From Insolitispirillum peregrinum (GTDB lineage Bacteria > Pseudomonadota > Alphaproteobacteria > Rhodospirillales > Rhodospirillaceae), in NCBI RefSeq assembly GCF_900156605.1, contig NZ_FTOA01000002.1:186001-250000 (forward strand): a stretch of 64,000 bases of DNA. The letters run 5' to 3'. Below the pieces are notes generated by a model. It had not been told where the DNA came from. It searched no databases and was given only the letters and a program-made list of their open reading frames with translations. This document shows, in pieces, positions 33,372 through 42,666 of the stretch; positions within the stretch are counted from its first letter, which is position 1; each line of letters opens with the position of its first letter. A program made the position numbers and the translations under genes.

Positions 33372-36300
33372 GGGCGGAAATCCTTATCTCGTCCAGCAGG
33401 CCGGGGGTGGAATTGCGGCGGGGTGACCACAGGCGGCGGTCAATGGCTTCGGCAAAGCGGTCGGCCATTTCCCGCAGGGCTGCCGGGTTGTGCTCGGCCA
33501 GAAAGCTGCGAACCGTTTCATCGCCAAGGTAGGCGTCAAATATGGCATCGAAATGGTGATCTGCAACGCAGCGGGCGGTGGCCTGAAAGGCAAACAGGTA
33601 ATCAACCGTCGCCGCCATTTCAAAGGCACCCTTATAGCCGTGGCGCATGACACCTTCGATCCACTTCGGATTGGCGGCGCGTCCGCGCACCACACGGGCA
33701 ATCTCTTCGGTCAGGGTGCGGATGCGTGGCGCGTCCGGGCGGGAATGGTCACTGTGATAGACCACCGGCTGTTGACCGGACAGGCTGCGCACGGCGGCGG
33801 TCATCCCGCCTTCAAACTGGTAATAGTCGTCGGAGTCCAGCAGGTCGTGTTCGCGGTTATCCTGATTCTGCACCACCACCTGCACCTGTTGCAGGCGCTG
33901 GCCGAACAGGGCATGGGCGGCCTTGCCGTCGCCGCCTTTACCGTAGGCATAGCCACCCCAGCCGAGATAGGCCTGTGCCAGATCGTCGGCACTGTCCCAG
34001 CCGCGCTCGTCGATCAGGGCTTGCAGGCCCGCGCCATAGGCTCCCGGTTTCGAGCCGAATACCCGGTGCCCGGCCTGCGTGGCGGCATCCGCAGCAGACT
34101 GGCCTTCGGCCATCAGGCGGGCGGTTTCGCTGTGGACGCGGGCGGCCAGCGGGTTGACCTCGGGCGGTTCATCGAGGGCGGCAACGGCACGGGCGGCGCT
34201 GTCGAACAGGTCGATCAACGCCGGGAAGGCATCGCGGAAAAAGCCGGAAATGCGCAAGGTGACGTCAACGCGCGGGCGTCCCAGTACGCCAGCGGGCAGA
34301 ATCTCGAAGCCGGTGACCCGGCGCGAGGCGGTATCCCAGGTCGGTTTTACCCCCATCAGCGCCAGTCCCTGCGCGATGTCATCACCGCCGGTGCGCATGT
34401 TCGAGGTGCCCCAGGCGGTCAGCGCCAGCGTGGTCGGCCATTCGCCATGGTCCTGCGCATGGCGGTCCAGCAACCGCTGCGCCGAGGCCCAGCCGAGGCT
34501 CCAAGCCGCCGGAGTCGGCACCACACGGGTATCGACGGAATAGAAATTGCGCCCGGTCGGCAGCACGTCGGGACGGCCCCGGGTGGGAGCACCGGAGGCT
34601 CCGGGGGGCACAAAGCGCCCGTCGAGTCCACGCAGCAGGCCCGCCCGTTCGGCGGCGCCACAGGCATCAACGGCGGGCATCAGGCGCTGCTGCACAAAGT
34701 CCAGTGCCTGCGCGCTGGCCGGGCCGGGGGGCGGCTGCTCACCGGCCACCAGCGCACTGGCCAGCAGTTCCAGCCGCTCGACGGTATCGCCCTGCGAGCG
34801 CCACGGCGCATCGGACAGGCTTGCCAGCACAGCGGGACGCGCCCCGTTCCACGGCTCGCCATAGGCACAGTCCAGCGGGTCAAACGCCTCAAGATCGAGG
34901 TCACGGGCCAATGCCCGGTGCAGGCTGACGCCATGGCTGCCCGGCACGCGGGCCAGCGCCACCAGCAGGTCCAGCCGTTGCTGCCCGACCGGCGAGCGGC
35001 CAAAAATGTGCAGGCCGTCGCGGATTTGCAGTTCCTTCAGGTCGCACAGGTGGTTGTCGAGCTTTGACAGCGCCTGTTCGTCGTTGTCGTCGCTGGTGAT
35101 GCCGACATCCTGATCCAGCCCCAGCGTGCGCGACAGGTCGAGGATTTGTTGCCGCAGCACCTTCAGGCGGCGGGGATCGACGCCGGCGGCCTCATAGTAT
35201 TCATCGACCAGCAGTTCGAGATCGCGCAGCGGGCCATAGCTTTCCGCCCGCGTCAGCGGCGGGGTCAGGTGGTCGATGATCACCGCCTGCGCCCGTCGCT
35301 TGGCCTGAGTGCCTTCGCCGGGGTCGTTGACGATGAACGGGTACAGGTGCGGCATCGGCCCCAGCACCGCTTCGGGGAAGCAGCGTTCTGACAGGGCCAG
35401 CGATTTGCCGGGCAGCCATTCAAGGGTGCCGTGCTTGCCGAGGTGGATCACCACATCGGCCCGAAATGCCTCGCGTAGCCAGGCATAAAAGGCAAAATAG
35501 CCGTGCGGCGGCACCAGCGCCGGGTCGTGGTAGCTGCTGACCGGGTCAATGTTGTAGCCACGGGCGGGCTGCACCCCGACCGCCACCCGGCCAAAACACA
35601 GGATCGCCAGCGCAAAGCCGCCGCAGGACAGCTCCGACGGCTGGAAATGCGGGTCTTGCTCCGGGGTGCCCCAACGGTCGGTGACCGCCTGCTGCACGGT
35701 CGGGTCGAGGGTGCGGAAAAAGGCCAGATAGTCCGGCAACGGCAGGCTTTCGCGCACCAGTCGCCCGCTGCGGGCGTCGAGGTCATTGGTGACGCCTTCG
35801 CGCAGCAGGGCCATCAGCGCCGAGCCGGACTCTGGCCGGTCGGTGGTGCCAAGGTCATACCCGGCACCGGCCAGCACCGACAGCAGGTCAACGGCGGCGG
35901 CAGGCGTATCGAGGCCGACGCCATTGCCCATCCGGCCATCGCGGTTGGGATAATTCGACAGCACCAGTCCGATCCGGCGGCGGGCGGGGTCGGAGGTGCG
36001 CAGCCTGGCCCAGCGGGCGGCCAGCGCGGCGGTAAAGGCAATGCGGTCGGGGCGCGGCTGATAGTGGATCAAGTCAATTTCGGTGGCGGCATCGCGGGTG
36101 GCGGCGGCCTTGAACGACACCGCCCGGCTGAACACCCGGCCATCGACTTCCGGCAGGGCAATGTTCATCGCAATGTCGCGCGCGCCCAGACCGTTGGTCC
36201 CGCTGTCCCATGCTGCTTCGCTGCCGCTGGCAAACACCACCTGCAACACCACCGCATCACTGGCGGCAAACGGTCCGGCGTGACAGGCGGTGGCGGTCAG

Positions 36301-37179
36301 CGGTTGGCGGGCCGGGTCGCCGTCGCTGGGGCTGCCGATGGCAAAGCCGGTGGCGTTCAGGATCACCGCCGGGCGGGCATCGGCGACCACCTGTTCGGCC
36401 AGCGCACTGGCCAGCGGGTCTTTCAGGCTGGTGACGTACAGCGCCAGCGGGGCCAGTCCTTCGGCGCGCAGGGCGTCACACAGGGCCTCGACCACGGCCG
36501 TATTGGCGGCTTGCACCAGCGCCCGGTAGAACACCACCAGCGCCACCGGTTTGCCGGTGTCGGTGCCAGTGTCGGTGCCAGTGTCGGTGATCGAGGACAG
36601 TTCCGCGCCCCACAGACCGGCAGGCGCCAGCGGGGTAGGTTCCTGCCATGACGGCACCGGCGTACAGCCCAGCATCTCACAGGCATGGCGCAGCAACTGT
36701 TCGGCGTTATCGACGCCGCCATGGATCAGGTAATGCCACAGGCGGTGATAGCGGGCGCTGTCAACGGTCGAGCTGCTCAACAGGTCGCCGTCGGGGCGGT
36801 CATCGCCCGGCAAAAGTACCAGCGGAATGCCGCGTTTGCGGCAGGCGGCGCTGATTTCATCAACGCCATAGGGCCAGTAACTGCGCCCGCCCAGCAGACG
36901 CACCACCACCAGCCGGGCCTGCCGGATCACCGCGTCCACATAGAGGTCCACCGACAGGTTATGGCCGAGCAGGTTCAGGCTGGCCAGCCGCAACGACGGC
37001 CAGCCTCCCGCCGGAGTCTGATCGGCAGGCAAGGCCCGCAGGCGGGCATGGGCGGCGGCCAGACAGGCCAGCTCGCTTTCTGCCGCTGACAGGACCACCA
37101 CATCGCCGGGGGTCTGCCCTAGATCGAGCGCCTGCGAGCCATCGTCGATGGCTCCGGCAGTGGTGGCCAGCAGATGCAT
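33364..37179 (-). CDS. cobN: Cobaltochelatase large subunit CobN
   Basis: CobN is the large subunit of the ATP-dependent chelatase that inserts cobalt into hydrogenobyrinic acid a,c-diamide. The 1271-residue length is normal. Typical segments are PDYLAFFRTLDPTVQQAVTDRWG, HFQPSELSCGGFALAILCFGRVAVGVQPARGY, DVVIHLGKHGTLEWLPGKSLALSERCFPEAVLGPMPHLYPFIVNDPGEGTQAKRR and LTLGAWGTSNMRTGGDD-like sequence. Near residue 205 a 12-base tandem repeat encodes GTDTGTDTGTDTG. The start overlaps the cobW stop as ATGA. The small subunits CobS and CobT of the chelatase are not in this window. Confidence 0.96.
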   Translation of the reverse strand: MHLLATTAGAIDDGSQALDLGQTPGDVVVLSAAESELACLAAAHARLRALPADQTPAGGWPSLRLASLNLLGHNLSVDLYVDAVIRQARLVVVRLLGGRSYWPYGVDEISAACRKRGIPLVLLPGDDRPDGDLLSSSTVDSARYHRLWHYLIHGGVDNAEQLLRHACEMLGCTPVPSWQEPTPLAPAGLWGAELSSITDTGTDTGTDTGKPVALVVFYRALVQAANTAVVEALCDALRAEGLAPLALYVTSLKDPLASALAEQVVADARPAVILNATGFAIGSPSDGDPARQPLTATACHAGPFAASDAVVLQVVFASGSEAAWDSGTNGLGARDIAMNIALPEVDGRVFSRAVSFKAAATRDAATEIDLIHYQPRPDRIAFTAALAARWARLRTSDPARRRIGLVLSNYPNRDGRMGNGVGLDTPAAAVDLLSVLAGAGYDLGTTDRPESGSALMALLREGVTNDLDARSGRLVRESLPLPDYLAFFRTLDPTVQQAVTDRWGTPEQDPHFQPSELSCGGFALAILCFGRVAVGVQPARGYNIDPVSSYHDPALVPPHGYFAFYAWLREAFRADVVIHLGKHGTLEWLPGKSLALSERCFPEAVLGPMPHLYPFIVNDPGEGTQAKRRAQAVIIDHLTPPLTRAESYGPLRDLELLVDEYYEAAGVDPRRLKVLRQQILDLSRTLGLDQDVGITSDDNDEQALSKLDNHLCDLKELQIRDGLHIFGRSPVGQQRLDLLVALARVPGSHGVSLHRALARDLDLEAFDPLDCAYGEPWNGARPAVLASLSDAPWRSQGDTVERLELLASALVAGEQPPPGPASAQALDFVQQRLMPAVDACGAAERAGLLRGLDGRFVPPGASGAPTRGRPDVLPTGRNFYSVDTRVVPTPAAWSLGWASAQRLLDRHAQDHGEWPTTLALTAWGTSNMRTGGDDIAQGLALMGVKPTWDTASRRVTGFEILPAGVLGRPRVDVTLRISGFFRDAFPALIDLFDSAARAVAALDEPPEVNPLAARVHSETARLMAEGQSAADAATQAGHRVFGSKPGAYGAGLQALIDERGWDSADDLAQAYLGWGGYAYGKGGDGKAAHALFGQRLQQVQVVVQNQDNREHDLLDSDDYYQFEGGMTAAVRSLSGQQPVVYHSDHSRPDAPRIRTLTEEIARVVRGRAANPKWIEGVMRHGYKGAFEMAATVDYLFAFQATARCVADHHFDAIFDAYLGDETVRSFLAEHNPAALREMADRFAEAIDRRLWSPRRNSTPGLLDEIRISARD
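36555..36592. repeat. 12-base tandem repeat inside cobN
   Basis: About three units of GTGTCGGTGCCA in a row, coding for Gly-Thr-Asp-Thr repeats on the reverse strand. A likely slippage site; unit number may vary between strains without breaking the frame. Confidence 0.7.
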
Positions 37180-38234
37180 CAGAGAGCAGCCACCGGAGCC
37201 AGCCCACGGATGCGGGCGGTGATGGCGTCACGGTCCAGCCCGTGCAGCCCGATCACCACCAGCCGCGAGGCCCGCTGTTCGTCGGCTTTCCACGGGCGGT
37301 CATAGTAATGGTCCAGCCGTGGGCCGACCGCCTGCACCAGATGGCGCATGGCCTTGCCCGGCACGTCGAGGAAGCCCTTGATGCGCAGGATGTCGTGTTC
37401 GTTGATGGCAGTCAGCAAACGGGCCTCGAGGGCGTCGAGGTCTTCGACCGGGCCGAGGTCGATGAAAAACGTTTCGAAGTCTTCATGATCGTGCTCGTCG
37501 TCGCCATCGTGGTGGCTGGGGCGGGCGTCGAGGTCGTCTTCGGCGGCCTTGTCCAGCCCCAGCAGCACCGCCGGGTCGATCTTGCCATAGGCGGTCGGCA
37601 CCAGATGCACGCCGGGCCGCACCTGTGCTTTCAGCGCGGTTTCCAGCGCCGCCAGTCCGGCGTCGTCCAGCAGGTCGGCCTTGTTCAGCACCACCATGTC
37701 GGCGCACAGCAACTGGTCGGTAAACACTTCTTCCAGCGGGTTGTCGTGATCCAGCGAGTCATCGGCCTCGCGCATCGCCTGCACTGCCTCCGGGTCATCG
37801 GCAAAACGACCGGCGGCGGTGGCGTTGGCATCAATCACCGCAATCACCCCGTCAACGGTGACGCGATGGCGGATTTCCGGCCAGTGGAAGGCCTTCACCA
37901 GCGGCTTGGGTAGGGCCAGACCCGACGTTTCGATTACGATATGGTCCGGCGGGTCGGCCCGGTTCAGCAGGGCGTCCATCGTCGGCAGGAACTCATCGGC
38001 GACGGTGCAGCAGATGCAGCCATTGGCCAGCTCGATGATGGTGTCTTCGGTGCAGCCTTCGACGCCACAGGCGGCGAGAATTTCACGGTCCACCCCCAGA
38101 TCACCGAATTCGTTGATGATCAGGGCAATCCGCTTGCCGTTGGCCTGTTCCATCAGATGGCGGACCAGCGTGGTTTTGCCCGCGCCCAGAAAGCCGGTGA
38201 TCACGGTGGCCGGGATTTTACGCAGACTGTTCAT
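37179..38234 (-). CDS. cobW: Cobalamin biosynthesis GTPase CobW
   Basis: CobW is a metal-chaperone GTPase thought to deliver cobalt to CobN. The 351-residue protein has the P-loop ITGFLGAGKTTLVRHLM near residue 12, the metal-binding motif NGCICCTVADEF (GCICC form of CxCC) and NKADLL. A His/Asp-rich loop (SHHDGDDEHDHED) lies near residue 240, as in many COG0523 members. It lies directly upstream of cobN with an ATGA overlap, supporting a joint role. No cobalamin riboswitch precedes it. Confidence 0.95.
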   Translation of the reverse strand: MNSLRKIPATVITGFLGAGKTTLVRHLMEQANGKRIALIINEFGDLGVDREILAACGVEGCTEDTIIELANGCICCTVADEFLPTMDALLNRADPPDHIVIETSGLALPKPLVKAFHWPEIRHRVTVDGVIAVIDANATAAGRFADDPEAVQAMREADDSLDHDNPLEEVFTDQLLCADMVVLNKADLLDDAGLAALETALKAQVRPGVHLVPTAYGKIDPAVLLGLDKAAEDDLDARPSHHDGDDEHDHEDFETFFIDLGPVEDLDALEARLLTAINEHDILRIKGFLDVPGKAMRHLVQAVGPRLDHYYDRPWKADEQRASRLVVIGLHGLDRDAITARIRGLAPVAAL

Positions 38235-38266
38235 CGGGCGCTTCCATGGATAGGTTCAGAGAGAGG

Positions 38267-38815
38267 TTAGGGATACTCAGCCACCGGGGCTAAAGCAAGC
38301 TGTGGCTTAAGGGACAGGGGAATTCCGGCGGTGACCAGATCGACGCGATCAGCCAGTGCGGCAACGTTCTGGTGCAGGCGTCCGGCCAGATCACGGAACC
38401 GGCGCGACAGGGCGTTGTCCGGCACGATGCCAAGCCCGACTTCGTTGCTGACCAGCACCAGCGGGCCGGGGCAGGTGGCAAGGGTCGCCAGCAGTGTTTC
38501 ACAGGCCTGTTCAGGCGAGGGCATCCCCGACAGGCTGGGATCGTCGCTGGCCAGCAGGACGTTGGTCAGCCACAGGGTCAGGCAATCGAGCAGCACCGGC
38601 TTGCCGTCAAAGCCGCGCGCCAACAGCGGGGCAATGGCATAAGGTTCTTCGATGGTCTGCCAGCCCTGCGGACGGTCGGCCCGGTGCAGACGGACGCGCT
38701 CGGCCATTTCCTCGTCCCACACCTGCGCCGTTGCCAGATAGACGCGCTCGCGGCCAGCGCTGCGGACCAGCGCCTCGGCATGGCGGGATTTTCCGGATCG
38801 GGCACCGCCGATCAC
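38267..38815 (-). CDS. cobU: Adenosylcobinamide kinase / phosphate guanylyltransferase CobU (CobP)
   Basis: The bifunctional enzyme phosphorylates adenosylcobinamide and then transfers GMP. The 182-residue protein opens IGGARSGKSRHAEALVRS (P-loop) and has YLATAQVWDEEMAERVRLHRADRP with the nucleotide-accepting His, LLDCLTLWLTNVLL, and VSNEVGLGIVPDNALSRRFRDLAGRLHQ. GTG at 38815 is the only standard start in frame; it begins immediately before the P-loop strand, a little shorter than relatives. cobW follows 32 bases downstream and cobC lies 23 bases upstream. Confidence 0.95.
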   Translation of the reverse strand: MIGGARSGKSRHAEALVRSAGRERVYLATAQVWDEEMAERVRLHRADRPQGWQTIEEPYAIAPLLARGFDGKPVLLDCLTLWLTNVLLASDDPSLSGMPSPEQACETLLATLATCPGPLVLVSNEVGLGIVPDNALSRRFRDLAGRLHQNVAALADRVDLVTAGIPLSLKPQLALAPVAEYP

Positions 38816-38838
38816 CAGAGTGAGGCGCGGAAGCGGGC

Positions 38839-39498
38839 TCAGGGCTGATACCTTTCATTAACCGAGCAAATTGCTGTCCCTTCTTGTAACGCATCAATGC
38901 GGGTGAGGGAAAGGTTGTCGATCACAAAGGACATCACCTGCGTGGTCACCCCCGGCTGGCGCGAGGCCCCGCTGAGGGCATGGGCCAGCGCTGCCCGGAT
39001 GGTGCCGCCATGGCAGGCGACCAGCACGTCCTGCCCGGCCCAGCGCTCACGCGCCAGCTCGATAAAGGCCGCCACCCGGCTGCATTGCTGCGAAAAGCTC
39101 TCGCCGTTCGGTGGCACGGCATCGGCTGGCTCATCCCAAAAACCCAGCGCGTCGGCTTCGGCGGAGACCTCTTGCCAGGTCTTGCCGGTCCAGCGGCCGA
39201 AATCCTGCTCCATCAGTGACGGGAACAGGGCATCGGGCTTGCGGCCCATCACCGCCTCGCCGGTGCTGACCGCCCGGATCAGCGGGCTGGCGATGAACAC
39301 CGCTGTTGCCGGAACCCGCTGGCGCAGCCAGTCAAGGGCGGCGGTGTTCGACAGGTCGCAGGCCAGGTCTTCGCGGCCACTGATCGCCCCCCCGGCGGCG
39401 CGGGGAACCGGACCATGGCGCAACCACCAAAAGCGCGTTGGAGTCTGCGGGTCTCCGGTGCGGGTCTGACCGGTACGGCGTTCCATCACGGCGCTCAT
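38839..39498 (-). CDS. cobC: Histidine phosphatase, likely alpha-ribazole phosphatase CobC
   Basis: A 219-residue member of the histidine phosphatase superfamily. The motif WWLRHGPVPRAAGG holds the catalytic RHG, IASPLIRAVSTGEAV the second arginine, and VLVACHGGTIRAALAHAL the second histidine. In this setting between cobU and cobS it most likely removes the phosphate from alpha-ribazole phosphate or cobalamin phosphate. The start at ATG 39498 gives a 20-residue polar lead; ATG 39486 is also possible. Confidence 0.85.
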   Translation of the reverse strand: MSAVMERRTGQTRTGDPQTPTRFWWLRHGPVPRAAGGAISGREDLACDLSNTAALDWLRQRVPATAVFIASPLIRAVSTGEAVMGRKPDALFPSLMEQDFGRWTGKTWQEVSAEADALGFWDEPADAVPPNGESFSQQCSRVAAFIELARERWAGQDVLVACHGGTIRAALAHALSGASRQPGVTTQVMSFVIDNLSLTRIDALQEGTAICSVNERYQP

Positions 39499-39519
39499 CG
39501 GGGGTGTCTCCTGACCAAC

Positions 39520-40302
39520 CTATCGTGTTGCTGCCATCAGGGCGGCAGTTTCGCTCAGCAGGACAATAGCGCCCAGCACGTCGCCGGTATAGCCACCAAT
39601 CTGGCGAGTGGCGACCCACCCGATGCCCGCAGTGATCGTCAGCATCAGACCGGCCATCGGCAGCGCCAAAGCAGGCACCAGCCCAACGGCCACCACCATC
39701 CCGACCGCCAGGGTGATCAAGGCGATGACCAGCGAGGCCTCCCCGGCGGCGGCCCCCAGTCCGTCGCTGCGGGCCGGGCGGCCCAGCACCATCGCCCACG
39801 GCACACTGGCACGGGCGAGGGCATGGGCGGCGGTCAGCACCAGCGCTGCCGACAGGGGATTTGCGGCCAGACTGGCGAGCGCCTGCCAGCGCAGCCCGAC
39901 CACCAGCAGCAGGGCCACCACCCCATAGCTGCCGACCCGGCTGTCGCGCAGGATTTCCAGCTTGCGCGCCCGGGTGGCGCCACCGCCAAAGCCGTCGGCA
40001 ATATCGGCCAGCCCGTCTTCGTGCAGCGCGCCGGTCAGCAGGACGGTCGCCAGCAGGGCAAGCCCGGCGGCCAGAGGCCCCGGCAGGCCCACTGCGCTGG
40101 CGAGCATCAAGACTGCGCCGCCAGCCAGCCCGATCCCGGCCCCAACCAGCGGAAAGGCCCACAGCGCCGCCGACAAGGCCGGTAACGGCGGGCGCAGGTG
40201 CGGCAAGGGCAGGCGGGTCAGAAAGACAGCCGCCAGATGCAGCTCGGCCAGTCGGCGGGCGGCCCAGCCAGCAGAGGGTGACGTATGTGAGGACTCGATC
40301 AT
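39520..40302 (-). CDS. cobS: Adenosylcobinamide-GDP ribazoletransferase CobS (CobV)
   Basis: A hydrophobic membrane enzyme of 260 residues that joins adenosylcobinamide-GDP with alpha-ribazole to form cobalamin. Family motifs: AVFLTRLPLPH, GALHEDGLADIADGFGGGATRARKLEILRDSRVGSYGVVAL and RTIGGYTGD-like sequence (here RQIGGYTGDVLGA). Several transmembrane helices are evident. The open frame to 40584 is not needed: ATG 40302 gives the standard protein. It diverges from cobT with about 100 bases between the starts. Not to be confused with the chelatase subunit also called CobS. Confidence 0.95.
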   Translation of the reverse strand: MIESSHTSPSAGWAARRLAELHLAAVFLTRLPLPHLRPPLPALSAALWAFPLVGAGIGLAGGAVLMLASAVGLPGPLAAGLALLATVLLTGALHEDGLADIADGFGGGATRARKLEILRDSRVGSYGVVALLLVVGLRWQALASLAANPLSAALVLTAAHALARASVPWAMVLGRPARSDGLGAAAGEASLVIALITLAVGMVVAVGLVPALALPMAGLMLTITAGIGWVATRQIGGYTGDVLGAIVLLSETAALMAATR

Positions 40303-40400
40303 GAAATACCGTTCATCGCGCCAACGGGCTGTTGCTGCCGGGGATGGCAGGTGTACAACAGGGGTACAATATTCCCTGTCCTTTGCCCATAGGTGCCTCT

Positions 40401-41453
40401 GTGACTGCTGCCTCGACCGTTTCGGTTCCTGTTCTCTCGTCGCTGGATGATGTTCGCAGCCTGTTGGCAACCCTGCCGGGGCCGGATCTGGATGCCCGTG
40501 GGCAAGCCGAAACCCGTGAACCGCAGTTGACCAAGCCGCGCGGCTCGCTGGGGCGGCTGGAAGACCTGGCGGCATGGCTGGCAAGCTGGCAGCACAAGCA
40601 TCCGGGAACGGTGGCCGCCCCGCATTGCATCGTCTTTGCCGGGAACCACGGGGTGGCGGCGCGCGGCGTGTCGGCCTATCCCGCTGCCGTCACCGTGCAG
40701 ATGGTGGCCAACTACCAGCATGACGGGGCGGCGATCAACCAGTTGTGCCGGGCCAACGGGGTGACGCTGGCGGTGGTGTCGCTTGATCTGGAAACGCCGA
40801 CCGCTGACTTTACGCAACAGGCCGCGATGAGCGAAGCCGAGGTGGTGGCGGCGCTGTCCACCGGCGTGGCGGCAGCGATCGACGCGGCCCGTCAGGGCGC
40901 TGACCTGCTGTGTCTGGGGGAAATGGGGATCGGCAACAGCACCAGTGCGGCGGCGATCTGTCACGCGCTGTTTGGCGGCACCGCCACCGGCTGGACCGGA
41001 CCGGGGACCGGGGTCCATGGGGTGGCCCTGAGCAAAAAAGCCGAAGTGGTGGCCGAGGCGGTGGCGCTGCACAAGCCCGAGGCCCGCGATGCGCTGGACA
41101 TGCTGCGCCGTCTGGGCGGGCGTGAACTGGCAGCGATTGCCGGGGCGGTGATCGGGGCGCGGCTGGCGGGCATGGTGGTGGTGCTCGATGGCTTCATCTG
41201 CACGGCGGCGGCGGCGGCGCTGGAGGCGTTCCGCCCCGGAGCGCTGGATCATTGCGTGGTGTCGCACAAATCCTGCGAGCCGGGCCACGCCCTGCTGTTT
41301 GCCCAGCTTGGCAAGCTGCCGCTGCTGGATTTGGGGCTGCGACTGGGCGAGGCGTCGGGGGCGGTGACCGCAGTTCCGATTGTCCGCGCCGCCGCCGCCT
41401 GTCATGCTGGCATGGCGACTTTTGCGCAGGCGGGGGTCAGCGACAAGGACTGA
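40401..41453 (+). CDS. cobT: Nicotinate-nucleotide-dimethylbenzimidazole phosphoribosyltransferase CobT
   Basis: CobT activates the lower ligand dimethylbenzimidazole as alpha-ribazole phosphate. The 350-residue protein contains LTKPRGSLGRLEDLAAWLA, VFAGNHGVAARGVSAYPAAVT, CLGEMGIGNSTSAAA, and near the C-terminus LRLGEASGAV with the catalytic glutamate. GTG at 40401 follows AGGTG; the frame is open to 40332. It stands on the opposite strand to the other late cobalamin genes, in a divergent pair with cobS. Confidence 0.95.
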   Translation: MTAASTVSVPVLSSLDDVRSLLATLPGPDLDARGQAETREPQLTKPRGSLGRLEDLAAWLASWQHKHPGTVAAPHCIVFAGNHGVAARGVSAYPAAVTVQMVANYQHDGAAINQLCRANGVTLAVVSLDLETPTADFTQQAAMSEAEVVAALSTGVAAAIDAARQGADLLCLGEMGIGNSTSAAAICHALFGGTATGWTGPGTGVHGVALSKKAEVVAEAVALHKPEARDALDMLRRLGGRELAAIAGAVIGARLAGMVVVLDGFICTAAAAALEAFRPGALDHCVVSHKSCEPGHALLFAQLGKLPLLDLGLRLGEASGAVTAVPIVRAAAACHAGMATFAQAGVSDKD

Positions 41454-41484
41454 CTTTTGCCACCGGGGACCGGAAGGGGAAACG

Positions 41485-42636
41485 ATGATGCGGGCTGGTG
41501 TATGGGGGGCGATGGTCGGTGTAGCGATCATCACCGGGGGAACGATGGTCGGGGCTTCCCCGGCGCGGGCCGAGGGGCCGAGCTTTGCCTGTGATCAGGC
41601 CAAGGCGCCGGTCGAGCTGCTGATTTGTAACGATGCGGTGCTGGCCGATCAGGACGCCCGTCTGGCGGAGGTCTTTTCCGCCGCCCGCAAGGCGGCAACG
41701 CCCGATGGCAGCAAGGCGATGCTGACCGAGCAGCGGGAATGGCTGAAAAGCCGCCTGACGGCGTGCGCCATTCGTCCCACCGGCGATGCGCCATCCGACC
41801 CCGAGCTGTGGGCGTGGGCTGGTTGTCTGTCCAAACAGTACGATGCCCGCCTGTCGGCCCTGAAGGCCCCGCCGGTGCCTGCGCCAGTGCAGTCGCCGCA
41901 TGTCAAGGATGCCGATTTCGTTCATCCGTTGTGCCTTGACTATGCGCTGGGCGGCAGCATGGGCGAGCCGCCGCCGGTACAGCGTCAGGTGCCGCTGAAG
42001 ACCTGCAATGCCGCCTATGCCCATATTCCGGTGGAAGAAAACGAAGGCAGCCCCGGCTCGATGTCGGTGGTCGGGCTGGCCGAAGGCTTTTCGACCTGGT
42101 TCAGTTATCAGCCGGTGGCGACGCTGCCATCGGGGGAAAAGCTCGCTATCTCGCTGGCCAATGGCGGCGGCACCGGCACCTTCAGCAGTCTGGTCAGCTA
42201 TAAAATCGACGCCAAGGGGCAACTGAGCGCCAAGGTCTACCCGGTGGGCGGCGACCGCTGCAACGGCGGCATCTCGACGGCGGCCGTCGATGGGCGCGGC
42301 GTGCGGGTGTCGCAGGCCATCACGCCGACCGACCTCGGGGCGATGATGGGGCTGAGCGATCAGCAGGCCCAGGACCTGCCGTTCTGCGCTGCCTGCTGTC
42401 TGGGTGAAGTTGAAGGCCGGTTGGCGGTGCCGCTGTCCGACGATGCCACGCCCACCCCGGATGTGGTGCGCATCGACGATGTCGAGGTGCTGAATGATTC
42501 CGATGCTGGCCCGCGCAGCCCGGAAAAATGCCTGCTGACCGCACTGAAGAAGGTCGGCGCCTCGCCGCCCTACACCCTGACCCTGCCGCAGGTGCAAGGC
42601 CTGAAGGCGCCCTATCTGGCCTGTTTGAAGGGGTAA
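41485..42636 (+). CDS. Exported LprI-domain protein with unknown C-terminal part
   Basis: A 383-residue protein with signal peptide (hydrophobic to MVGASPARA) and, at residues about 35-120, the LprI/DUF1311 pattern FACDQAKAPVELLICNDAVLADQDARLAEVFSAARKA ... WLKSRLTACA, whose cysteines form disulfides. The rest (about 130-383), containing several Cys and Gly-rich strands, has no family I recognise. LprI is an inhibitor of host lysozyme in mycobacteria; whether that holds here is unknown. The gene follows cobT by 31 bases with a GGGGAAA site, so it may be read through from cobT. Confidence 0.7.
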   Translation: MMRAGVWGAMVGVAIITGGTMVGASPARAEGPSFACDQAKAPVELLICNDAVLADQDARLAEVFSAARKAATPDGSKAMLTEQREWLKSRLTACAIRPTGDAPSDPELWAWAGCLSKQYDARLSALKAPPVPAPVQSPHVKDADFVHPLCLDYALGGSMGEPPPVQRQVPLKTCNAAYAHIPVEENEGSPGSMSVVGLAEGFSTWFSYQPVATLPSGEKLAISLANGGGTGTFSSLVSYKIDAKGQLSAKVYPVGGDRCNGGISTAAVDGRGVRVSQAITPTDLGAMMGLSDQQAQDLPFCAACCLGEVEGRLAVPLSDDATPTPDVVRIDDVEVLNDSDAGPRSPEKCLLTALKKVGASPPYTLTLPQVQGLKAPYLACLKG

Positions 42637-42666
42637 CAGGCCAGACAGGACCAATTGTGAGGACGT

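Noticed and set aside
33490-36651. Two long forward-strand frames opposite cobN
   Set aside because: Both are shadows of cobN, which is unambiguous.
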